From the NCBI GenBank assembly GCA_017994175.1, contig JAGOLH010000021.1, positions 1 through 45,049 of the forward strand: a stretch of DNA of 45,049 nucleotides. The letters run 5' to 3'. Below, piece by piece: positions 34,001-43,600 of this stretch. The stretch is from Bacteroidales bacterium (lineage in GTDB: Bacteria; Bacteroidota; Bacteroidia; Bacteroidales; ML635J-15). Both the position numbers and the translations under genes were made by a program. The first letter of the stretch is position 1. The number at the start of each line of letters is the position of its first letter. Under the pieces are notes generated by a model, which had not been told where the DNA came from, did not search any database, and saw nothing but the letters and a program-made list of their open reading frames with translations.

Positions 34001-35784
34001 GGACCCAGGTCAACAATCGGAGGGTTAATCACCTGCACGGTAGTGCTGGCATACATGGTATCGCAGGGGTAAATAATAGTGGCTGTGTAAGTCTGCGTTG
34101 CAGTTGGCTGTACTGTTATTGAAGAAACATCGGAAGCACCCGTGCTCCATATGATTTGAACTTCGCTGTTGACTCCCGACATGTTCAGTGTTAGGTCAAT
34201 GGTAGCTTGATCGCCAACACAGATTGGTCCATTATTGGTTAAAGATGGAGTAATGGCAAACTGATCATCGATATAAATTGTGGTGGTTGAGCTGCTTGTG
34301 CTGCAAGGGCAACCATTCATAAATGTAAAAGTAATCGTTTCGGTACCTTCGGCAACGCCATCGAAAAGTGCATCAATATAATAAGTATAGGTTTGTTGTC
34401 CGGCAGGAATTTCGAGATTTGTGGGAATAGCTGTATAGTCGACACCTTGTGTGGCCGTTCCACCAATTGTTAACACAATCGGGACAGGCTCATTGATGTT
34501 GGTGTTTTCGGTACGTGTGAATACGAGATAATTGCTACAGCCTTCATAAAAATGCAATGCAGAACCCCATGCATTGAAGGCCTGCATAGTATAGCTTTCG
34601 CCTGAAGTGAAACTTCCTGCTTTAAGAAATACGGCAGAGTCGTATGAACTATCTCCACAATCGCCTACTGCCAGTTTTATGTGATAATTGGCGCATTGCA
34701 CCACATCAGCCTGTGCAGTCAGGGTTACAGTATATCCATCATATTCAATATAAGAGCTGCCATTAACATAATACTGTGAGTTCGTGTTCAGGTTAACATT
34801 GTCGATGGTTACAGGAATGCTGGTATTAGGAATCAATGCTATATTCACGTTGTTATAGTTACCTCCGCTGGGATTGGGTCCAGATAAGAAAAAAGCAAAT
34901 ACGTCGTTAAAACCTAAACCCACCCATTCCATATATTCCTCCGAACCAAATACATACTGAAATTCAAGCTGGTCAGAAGCCGGGACAAAGTCGAACTGAA
35001 GCACGGTAGCATCATTGATTGTGTATCCCGGCATCAGGGTTTGTAGTTGAGGGTCGGAACCACTATTGGTAATGGTAGAAGTGCTTCCTGATGAATTGGG
35101 TCCGGGAGCATCAAGCACACTACCTGTACTCATAACAATTCCTTCGGCAAAATCCAGTCCGGGTGTGGCATTAGAGAAGTATCCAATACTGGTAGCTCCA
35201 CCCTGAAAAGTAACATTCGATGCTTGCAGACATCCGGTAACAAGAACATCGGTAACCAATTGCGAAACAGTATAAGTTGTTGTGTTCACCGTCATAAGTT
35301 TCGGCTCTCCCGGTGGGTCTGAAACGAGTAGGGCACATAAGCCAACCTGCTGAGGTATAACATCATCGAGTACCCAAAGACGCACAATAACATCCAATCC
35401 TTCGGGGTTTTCGGCGGTAGTCATAATAAGCGATGCTTCGCTGCTGTCAAAAATATCACATCTCAATTCATGATACTGCTCTCCATCGACCAGATACAAA
35501 GCCATCCCGAACCTTGTTTGATTGTCAAACCGCGCAATTACCTGAACTGCACTTTGATAAGACTGAAGAAAACGTGCATAGTAATTTCTATTAGTATAAT
35601 CTCTGCTACATTCAGGTACACCTAGTTCGGTGCTTTCCCCCTGCACTAATGCAAATGTCGAGTAATGAATTTCCTGATTCAATAGCAACAAGTCCGGGTC
35701 GTGATAATCCGAACTTAATGTTTGGCTCTGCACAGTTTGTAAAAAGGAAAGCAAAAGGATTGCAAGTATAAATGATATCCTCAT
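31081..35784 (-). CDS. Giant T9SS-exported choice-of-anchor L / Calx-beta / SprB / PKD protein with CHU_C
   Basis: This is a 1567-residue surface or secreted protein. The frame is open back to an ATG at 35874, but the signal peptide starts at 35784 (MRISFILAILLLSFLQTVQS), and the longer start would overlap the upstream amylase gene. Modules: a beta domain (about 22-150); a choice-of-anchor L domain (about 165-395, with QYVFGSEEYMEWVG and FNDVFAFFLSGPNPSGG); and a Calx-beta domain (about 400-495, GGTATQGVDYTAIP), which likely binds calcium. Next come Ig-like units, four SprB-type repeats (about 765-1150) and two PKD domains (near 1300-1450, WNFGDGNFADIQNP). The CHU_C sorting domain is about 1463-1567 (EAFTPNGDGINDCF, YDRWGERVFE). 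An adhesin role is inferred. Confidence 0.92.
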   Translation of the reverse strand: MRISFILAILLLSFLQTVQSQTLSSDYHDPDLLLLNQEIHYSTFALVQGESTELGVPECSRDYTNRNYYARFLQSYQSAVQVIARFDNQTRFGMALYLVDGEQYHELRCDIFDSSEASLIMTTAENPEGLDVIVRLWVLDDVIPQQVGLCALLVSDPPGEPKLMTVNTTTYTVSQLVTDVLVTGCLQASNVTFQGGATSIGYFSNATPGLDFAEGIVMSTGSVLDAPGPNSSGSTSTITNSGSDPQLQTLMPGYTINDATVLQFDFVPASDQLEFQYVFGSEEYMEWVGLGFNDVFAFFLSGPNPSGGNYNNVNIALIPNTSIPVTIDNVNLNTNSQYYVNGSSYIEYDGYTVTLTAQADVVQCANYHIKLAVGDCGDSSYDSAVFLKAGSFTSGESYTMQAFNAWGSALHFYEGCSNYLVFTRTENTNINEPVPIVLTIGGTATQGVDYTAIPTNLEIPAGQQTYTYYIDALFDGVAEGTETITFTFMNGCPCSTSSSTTTIYIDDQFAITPSLTNNGPICVGDQATIDLTLNMSGVNSEVQIIWSTGASDVSSITVQPTATQTYTATIIYPCDTMYASTTVQVINPPIVDLGPDFEITGFTAPLDADMPSGNTGIWSYVTGSGPGTVTIGSPTNPHTIGTVSEFGTYTYTWTETSLAPNCVSSDDIAITYFHIPTTDFYITPVLCFGDTAVITYTGNGFDWATYNWDFDGATVLSGTGWGPYQVVWDYHGLHNVSLAITELNVTVDTVISVYVPPILDYEFTYSDDPCYHSCNGYAQVDVTGGTPPYEYHWGSSTNIMNHLCAGQYIITVDDVNGCSFTQQFTINEPTQMTFDTAYQNVDCFGNHTGWATVTANGGTPPYTYIWSDMFNGATHNDLAAGIYTVTIYDSNNCSLFEQFHITQPGLLQIATSPSLAICENTSIQISAQQIGGVQPYTYHWNTGSGFSNGPPSFEITPHQDVTYQVYITDGHNCQTPTNTIAITVSPTMSYELAFQNVSCNGVCDGHAEITVLGGIPPFSYSWASANHIYNNLCAGLYVLTVTDEIGCNVHTHFVITEPEQLEAYTTSSPANCFNSNDGQAVVHVSGGTLPYTYLWPDFSNTNVMVNGAGSYVVTVIDAHNCRVEATTTITSPPLLVVQAIPDQVICHGGEATVSAQSAGGNGYTQFLWQGSDGSEYHTHLFHATPEATTTYALTVTDENGCTAAESVMVTVLPDLSIESIIANTDSICAGDSVIITLHATGGNGGPYTLTLQNGITVPSPYKVFPEETTTYYFTLSDDCESPTVTDSVTIYVMPAPENEFIVDKISGCEGDMFIFTETHENDGNTYSWNFGDGNFADIQNPYHIYQDPGIYSVSLTITNEFNCKTSVVISDAVEIFNKPEANFIATPEETTILNPLISFTNLSEDATYLFWFYGDGDSTVYIHNPQHFYSETGEFQVQLVVENIHGCADTVYRTVNIIGEVTIYAPEAFTPNGDGINDCFRLCGTMIDPYSFNMTVYDRWGERVFETDEYRTDVSCNACTSDSWDGTRGSRVAGDKYLPMGLYYWYAEFRDIIGIKHEVSGMVRLIR

Positions 35785-35855
35785 AATATTACTTTTTTGA
35801 ATTGACGTTTTTTTCAACAATTCGTTGCTTTTTTCTGTAAATATAGTAATAAAAA

Positions 35856-37523
35856 TTATTCTACTGCAATCCAATGATATGAATGGGGTTTCATTAACAA
35901 GGTTTTTTTCGAAATAGCCAGGGTATTGCCCAATAAATCATATTTACTATTTACTCTTAATGGCAGTTCAACTTTCACATCATTTCCGGATATGTTATTA
36001 ATTATCAATATCTTATTATTACCAATTGTTCTCCAGTAGGAAAGTATCTTGCACTCAAAATTCAGCATTTCGATTGAGGCTGTTCCGAAAATGCCTATTT
36101 TCTGCCGTACAGAAAGCATATTGCTGATACCATGGAATAGTACATTTTCTATGGAACCTTCACGGGCAATTTCAGTAAGGGTTTTCTCCCATTCTACATA
36201 ACCGCGGACCATGTTTCGTGAATCAGCATATCCGGTTTCAGTCTTTTTCTTTAAATAATATGCTAAATCGTTTGATTTTCCAAACTCATCGCCATAATAT
36301 ATCAGAGGTGTCCCCTGCAAGCTGAACATAATTGAATAAAGCAGCAACACCTTATTTGGATCATGGTCCATCAGCTCCGATAGTCTCGCCGAAATACCCT
36401 GCCCCAACCGGAAGTCCCATTCATTTTTTTTGCAATAGAACTTATGCAAAAACTCTCTGTCATCTTCGTTAACATACACCTTTTCGAGGCTCAACTCATC
36501 GTGAAGTCTAAGAAATAAAAACCATTGGCACGATTCGGGCAAAGCAGGTGTATTTTCGGGTTTCAGTACATTAATTACCGGTTCACTGCTTTGCATCGCT
36601 ATTGCTTTAAAAATCTGAGGCATAAGGGGGAAATGGTAGCCTGCATGGCATTCATCTCCATCACCCATATATTTAACCACTTCCTTTGGAGGTTGACAGG
36701 CTTCTGCCAGAAGCAGTGTTTCAGGGGCAACCATATCAATTATTGCCCTAAAAAGTTTTATAATGAGATGCGTTTCCGGAAGGTTTTCGCAATCGGTACC
36801 CTCTGTTTTCCACAAGTAAGGAATGGCATCGAGCCTGAACCCATCTACACCTTTTTTCAGCCAGAATAAGAAAATTTTAACCATTTCAATGAAAACACGT
36901 GGGTTTTTGTAATTCAAATCGGGCTGAAATTCAAAAAATCTGTGGAAATAATACTCCTCCCCTGCTTTTTCCCAATTACAGGGACACATCCCTTCAAAAA
37001 TTAAACGACATTCCTTATACAATTCCGTATCCTTATTCCAAATATAGTAATCATGGTAGCGACTTTGCGTTGAAGACAAAGCATCCTGAAACCATGGATG
37101 GGTATTTGATGTGTGGTTTATTGCTATATCGAATATAACATTGATACCCGAAGAGTGCGCGGCATCCAGAAAATCATCAAATTCATTTTGGTTTTCAGGA
37201 GCAGTGAGCAGATCCCCCCGGATAGCATTGTAATTTCTCACATCGAAGCCTGCATCTTTCATTGGTGAGTCGAGAACCGGTAAAAGCCAGAGGCAGTTTA
37301 CACCTAATTTTTGCAGATAGGGTAGCTTCGAAATGAGTGTTTTGAAGTCACCAGCAAACAAATCGACATACAATGCATACACAACTGCTTCGCGGTACCA
37401 ATATTTGGGCTTTTTATAAGGATTGTTTCTGTTATACTCTGAATACAACCAGAGTAAACCTATCATTTCGTTATATGAGCAATCGCTTGCATCACCGTAT
37501 AGTCTGTTCCACAGTTCTTTCAT
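35856..37523 (-). CDS. GH13 alpha-amylase-family enzyme, trehalose synthase (TreS)-like
   Basis: This 555-residue enzyme has no signal peptide, so it is cytoplasmic. The (beta/alpha)8 barrel shows GH13 region I IFDIAINHTS, region II GFRLDAIPYLW (nucleophile Asp232), region III LLAEACQPP (acid/base Glu274) and region IV FLRLHDELSLE (His341-Asp342, transition-state stabiliser). The segment GDGDECHAGYHFPLMPQIF is typical of TreS, which interconverts maltose and trehalose. TreS rather than plain alpha-amylase is therefore the best guess, but no fused maltokinase follows. The start is taken at ATG 37523; a GTG at 37556 would add eleven residues. It lies between two giant T9SS cargo genes on the same strand, 71 bp and 84 bp away. 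Confidence 0.85.
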   Translation of the reverse strand: MKELWNRLYGDASDCSYNEMIGLLWLYSEYNRNNPYKKPKYWYREAVVYALYVDLFAGDFKTLISKLPYLQKLGVNCLWLLPVLDSPMKDAGFDVRNYNAIRGDLLTAPENQNEFDDFLDAAHSSGINVIFDIAINHTSNTHPWFQDALSSTQSRYHDYYIWNKDTELYKECRLIFEGMCPCNWEKAGEEYYFHRFFEFQPDLNYKNPRVFIEMVKIFLFWLKKGVDGFRLDAIPYLWKTEGTDCENLPETHLIIKLFRAIIDMVAPETLLLAEACQPPKEVVKYMGDGDECHAGYHFPLMPQIFKAIAMQSSEPVINVLKPENTPALPESCQWFLFLRLHDELSLEKVYVNEDDREFLHKFYCKKNEWDFRLGQGISARLSELMDHDPNKVLLLYSIMFSLQGTPLIYYGDEFGKSNDLAYYLKKKTETGYADSRNMVRGYVEWEKTLTEIAREGSIENVLFHGISNMLSVRQKIGIFGTASIEMLNFECKILSYWRTIGNNKILIINNISGNDVKVELPLRVNSKYDLLGNTLAISKKTLLMKPHSYHWIAVE

Positions 37524-37607
37524 AGTGGAAAAATTATCGCTCTTGCATACAAACACTATCCAAGAATTCTAAAAATTACCCGCCAAAGTTAAAACAATAA
37601 TTAGATG

Positions 37608-40600
37608 CTATTTTACCACTTTTATTGTCCGGGTAAACTCCCCTTTGGTTATTTTCAATAAATATACAGCAGGGGCAATATCTTTAAGAAAAAGCGTAAT
37701 TGAAAATTCTCCTTTATCTGTTTTCAATTCCTTGCGATAGTAGTCTTTGCCAAATAAATCGGTTAAAGTCAAAGTAATTTCTCCTTCAGGCAGGTTCCAT
37801 GCAGTCACACTCAGCTCATCGTTGAACGGGTTGGGATATGCGATGACAACCGGATTGGCTGAGCCGTTCGCATAACAGTTAGCTATTACAATATTTGAGT
37901 ATTTCGAACTCCCGTCAAAATCGGTCTGTTTCAAACGATAATAGAAAGTTCCGCTAACATATCGCTCATCCAAAAAATGGTATTCAATCAAATCAACACT
38001 ATTTCCTGCACCTTGAATTTCGGCTATTTGAATGAAGTCAACCGCATTTTCTGACTTTTCCAGAGTAAAATAGTCGTTGTTAGTCTCTGATGCTGTCTGC
38101 CACGTAATAAGGATTCCATCATCGCCACACCTTGCGCCGAATTGGGTCAACTCAACCGGCAACTTATTTACTCCACGCTTACTGCCGAAGCTTACAGGAC
38201 TATAACTTGAGAAGTTGATGTTTGAAGTTATACTTCCCCAGCTTAAGTCTCCCGATGTGGTTCCACCCTTATATTCCCAACATGTGCCATTGAAGTGGGC
38301 AACCGCTAAATCAGTAAGGTCGGTTATCCCGCTTCGTGTTGCATCAGTCCAGTATAAAGTAACTGCCGGTGTTGCTGATGTGGTAGTCAAATCCCAGTGC
38401 TCAACGCTACTGGTGTATTTCATCTGACTTTCGTCGCACATATATGCTGCCGACCAGTTTATAGGGCCTTTTGAAAAATCGTAGAGTGCTGTAATTGTGG
38501 AATTAGAAGCAGGTGCAGCAATACCAACAGGAGCATAAACAGGAACTATAGCTGCCTCAATAATTGCCGTATCGCCAACCGGAAATGTAAAAGCAGAAGT
38601 ACCTGTTTTAGTAACAATTTCATTAACAAATGAGTTGTCGGAGCCACCTGATGTTGACCCGGTGTTACCAAATGTTAGAGAACCTGTACCAGAATAGAAT
38701 ACAATACCGTTGGTAAACGTTCCAACTCCGTTAATAGTCATAGGCTCGCTGATATTAACATCATTAATACCAGTTGTCGAATTGCTGAAAATAACATTAT
38801 TAAAAGCGCTACTGCCTGATTGAATCTCTTGTGCTGAAGTACCGGCAAAGTCAACAGTTCCGGTACCTGCAGTATAAGTACCGTTATTTATCCAGTCTCC
38901 AGATAGCGAGAGCTGATACGAAGATGTATTAAGTGTTCCTCCGGCATTAATTGTAACATCATTGCAACCCGGCAAGTTACCTGTAAGAGTTGCAGTAGGA
39001 TTGTTATAACCATTGATTACAATGTTGTACAAAGGAACCGCACTATTGATTTTAAAATTCTGCCCGGCCGGAGTTGAAGCATTTCCGAACTGCAAGGTGC
39101 CGCTTGAAAAGCTCTTGGTACCGGTACCATTGAGGATATTCACGTCGAGTGGTGTTGCTCCGCTACCTGCATTCTGGAAGGTAATGAGAGGATTACCTGT
39201 GATAGAAATATTTGCAGTTGCCACCATATTAAAAGCACCATAGGTGGATGATGTATTGCCAACAGTGCATAAATTCAGAGTGCCACCACTGATGATGGCT
39301 TCGGTATTGGCAGCAGTAAACATGAGCCTTGCTGCAATATTCATGGTTCCCGACTCGATGTAGAACTTAGAACTTGATCTGTTTTCGAATGAATTTCCGG
39401 CAACAGTGCCGATGTTAACCGTACCCGATGTAAGTTTAAAATATCCATTATTTACCATAGTAGCCCCACCCCCATTCAGTGTTCCTCCGTTAATTTCAAT
39501 TCCGGCTGCTGAGCCAATGGTTTGCGAGGCATTCGGAAGATTCAGAACGCCGGAAGAGTTAATTTTTAATAATCCATTTGTCATGGTTAAGGCAGACGTT
39601 GAAGTGTTAGTCAATGTCATCGGAGTGTTTACCTCTACCATGGCAGCAAGTCCGGTTCCTTTGTTTAATGTTACTTTATGAAACGTATTTGAAGAACTGC
39701 CTCCAATCACTGCCGAAGAACTTCCATCGAAGGTTACCGTACCCACACTTCCTGAGGTGAAAGTTCCGTTATTCGTCCAGTTACCTGCTAATGTCATCGA
39801 AAACGATGAGCCGTCGCTAAAGGATTTTCCATTATTAATCGTGAGATTACCGTTCACATCAATATCGCTTCCCAATGCAGCTGCATCGGCAATAATTAAA
39901 TGATTAAACGATTTTGTTCCCGCCCCCGTGGTAGTTATCGTAGAATTGGTTCCGTCAAAAGTAATAGTGCTGCTATTGCAGGTAAAATTACCGCCGGTTT
40001 GCGACCAGTTTCCAGCAATTGTTGCCGATAAAGAGCCTGATAATGAAAGTGTACCCGATGTAATAGAGAGATTACCATCTACGTCAAGATTATTGGTAGA
40101 AATGGTGGCAGTACCGCTGGTTTTCGTAACAGTCAGGTTGTAGAAAGCCTTCCCTGCTCCAACTCCACCTGTATTTATGGTAGCCCCTGTGCCACCTAGC
40201 AACACCGTACTTGTTGCCGGCGTAAATGTACCATTGTTGGTCCAGTTTCCATTAACCTGGATTGTCGGACTACCGGTGGCTGTCAATGTCCCGTCGTTGG
40301 TCATGTAACCATTTACAATCAGCTTATTAGCCCCTGTAACAGTAAGCCCGCCATTTGATTCGATAATCAGGTTTCCGCAATTAAAGTCGGACGACACGGT
40401 AACAGTCGGCAAATTTTCAAGTACACAGGTATTGTAAGCCCTGATATAAACATTTGCATTGGTGGTATTGGGAGCACTTGCCGGAATAGCAAAGCTGCTT
40501 CCATTGTATTGTATCCAGTTGCTTGCAGTCGACCAATTTGCTGTTCCTGTCTGACCTGTCCAAACATACGCATTTGTAGGTAATGTGGTTGGACTTGTGG

Positions 40601-43600
40601 CCAAATTGGCTGGATATCCCGTTACAACCTCATCAGCGCCCATGTCAGGATAAGATGCATCGCGTGCGTCCGAATCGTAATCGCTTGTATAAGTGGCTAT
40701 TACTTTCCCTTTACCATCAATACGGCAGTTATCGTCGTTGTCGAGATGCAGAAAAGTAGCATCAGCACCCGTTGTACTTACAAATACTGCATCGTTGCTC
40801 ACAGAAGCCTGATCACGGGTACTCATCCTCGTTATAAACGCATCGATTGTCTGATCCGAATTTGTACCATCATAAAAAATCAATCGGCTGGACCCCGGGG
40901 TTCCAGCATAATATGAATTATTATCGGATGAAGTTGAATAGTTGGTAAGTGTGGTTGAAGACCTCCTGTACGCGACTGCTTTCCCTGATCCTTTTGGAGT
41001 AGACTCGTTCACAATCAAATTGTTAATCATTTCAAGCTGTGCCGTAGTAGCTGTTGACGATGTTGTGTGATATACCCCGGTTGTACTGAAATTGGTTCCC
41101 GAAGAACTGGCATTAAGATTAACTGTATTATAATATAACTTTGTTGAAGAGGTTGCCCCCGTGTTAATTACATTAATGCCCCTGACCACATCGTTCGTTG
41201 AGTTTGCTGAAGGTGCTTTAATATCACCAATCAGATTGTTATAAATGGTGTTTGCCATCGAAGCCGTTGAACCTGATACATTTATCCCGTTCACTGTTCC
41301 GGTGGTAATACTACTGCTGGAACTTGAAATATCAAAAATTTTATTCCTGTACACTTGATTGGCAGTTCCCGCTGTGATACTTATTCCTGCTACATATCCG
41401 GTTGTTATTGCATTCCCCTGAATAGCATTAATTGTATTATCGTAGGCTTGCACTGCAGTTCCGTTTGATATTAGCATACCAACATTATACCCTGTTGTAA
41501 GTTCGCTTGCTGTAATATTGCTTACGGCATTTTCGTAAATATTGCAGGCAGCTGATACGGATATTCCTCTTACACTGTTAGTTTTGGTGGAGGAGTTCAG
41601 GTTATTTACAGTGTTATTGGATATAGTACCCGATGCAGAGGCATTTGAACTTACCAAACCTATCATAGTTGCATTTGCTGTACTATTGAGATTTTCCACT
41701 GTATTCAACGACATGTCAAATGCAGTTGAATTTCCCGATTTATATATTCCATAATTTACAGCTGATGCAGTAGTGCCATAGGCAATGCAGTTTTTAACAG
41801 TATTTCCGTTCATCTGACACGATCCAGTTGCGGTATTATAAATTCCATAAATTGCAATAATACCGGTAGTGGTTGATGGTGTTCCCACCGCAATTGAATT
41901 AGACGTTGCACTACCAATATTGTTATTATTTATTTCACGAATCCCCGCTGTACCAGTAGACGAGATCCCATAAAACCTATAGGCGTATTCCGGGATTGAG
42001 TTTCCAACCTGAATTGAGCTTATGGTATTGTTGTAAATTCTAACCGTTCCAGTATTATTATATACGTACATTCCATAGGTTGAGGAATATCCTGTAACAA
42101 TTGTAATCGTTGGAACGGAAGTATATCCCACACCATTATTGGTAATGGTATAACCAGTAAGCACCCCTGAAGTCAATACAGCAGTTGCAGCAGCACCTGT
42201 TGAAGAACCACTGGTCGAAAAAGTGAATGTTGGCAAAATAGCATAACCGTCACCACCGTTGGTAATATTTATACTTACCACTTTAAGTGTTGCATTGGCA
42301 TATACAGCACCGCTGCCATCACCCGAAATAGTAACCGTCGGCCTTGAAGTATAACCACTGCCCGGGTTGGTAATAGTGATTGAAGTTACTGCCCCACCAA
42401 CGATATTCGCTGTTGCTGTAGCAGGATCGGTAGGAGAACCTCCACCGGAGAAGCTTACAGTTGCATAGGTGTATCCACTGCCTCCGCTTGTCCGAGTGCT
42501 TCCGTACACTCCCATCACAGCAGTTGCTGCCGCCGGCGAGAAACTGCCATACGGGTTAGGAGTAACAACTGTGATTGATCCTGTACCGGATGATTCGCCA
42601 ATAAGGTTAGCTGTGGAAGTTCCGATATCGGCACTTCCTGAACCATTTACACGAATGCCGGTCCATGGTCCTGCGCTGGTGCTGGAATAACTAAAATTCT
42701 TGATGGTGTTGTTTTGAATCGATGAGACTGGACTTGCACCAAATGAGTTCAGCTGGATTGCATAAAATGCAGTAGAAGCATTCCCGCTGCAAGTCCATGG
42801 TGAGCCCGCACACATCGGGGCACTTCCCCCAATATAATTATCGGTGATAATGAAATTCGTGCCGGTAGCCACCGTAGCTGAAACATTAATTACATAGTGC
42901 GATATTGTAGCTGTAGGTGTATATTCAGCTGTCTGATAAAAGCTATTTCCAGAAATAGTAAACGCTGCAGAATAATTACCCACATAAATACAATATGAAC
43001 TTGCATCCAGTCTGAAAAAGTTGTAAAAATTGTTATTGGAGATAACATTACCACTGTTATCATAACCTGATGATCCGGTTGAATGAATTAAATACGTAGG
43101 CCTGTTTGTGCCATTGCTCGTAATACTATTGTAACTTATTGTATTCCCATCGTTGCCATTACCGGCTGAAGCAGTTGAAAACAAAACGGCTCCCCCTGTT
43201 GACCTGGCAGCGCTTTTAAGAGTACAGTTCGTTATTGTATTGTTTTCTGCAGAATTGATTAAGCGTATTGTAGAGGTTCCTGATGTAGTAGAAGTACTCG
43301 TATTTACTAATGTCAGTGAATTCCCTCCAGTATTAAGTCCGTCAATAGTAACATTATCTGCCCCGTTTAAATCAATTAACGGGTTTCCGGCACGTGAACC
43401 TGAGATTTGTTTGGCAGCACCTCCTGAAGGCTGAATTGTAACCGAAGTATATTCAGGATTTCCCCCGGTAACGCTTGCATTCAAAGTAGCTGTTGTATTA
43501 CTGGTAACATCACATGCCACATTTATTGTTATAACTCCCTTATGAGTTCCCGCATTAATTGCAGTAAAAGCGGTGGTTAATGTTGCATAACCTCCGCTGG

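Noticed and set aside
35785..35874. N-terminal extension of the choice-of-anchor L protein to 35874
   Set aside because: It overlaps the 3' end of the TreS-like gene and precedes a standard signal peptide starting at 35784.
37524..37556. GTG start eleven codons upstream for the TreS-like gene
   Set aside because: The ATG at 37523 gives a normal family N-terminus and the extension has no recognisable content, though it is not excluded.
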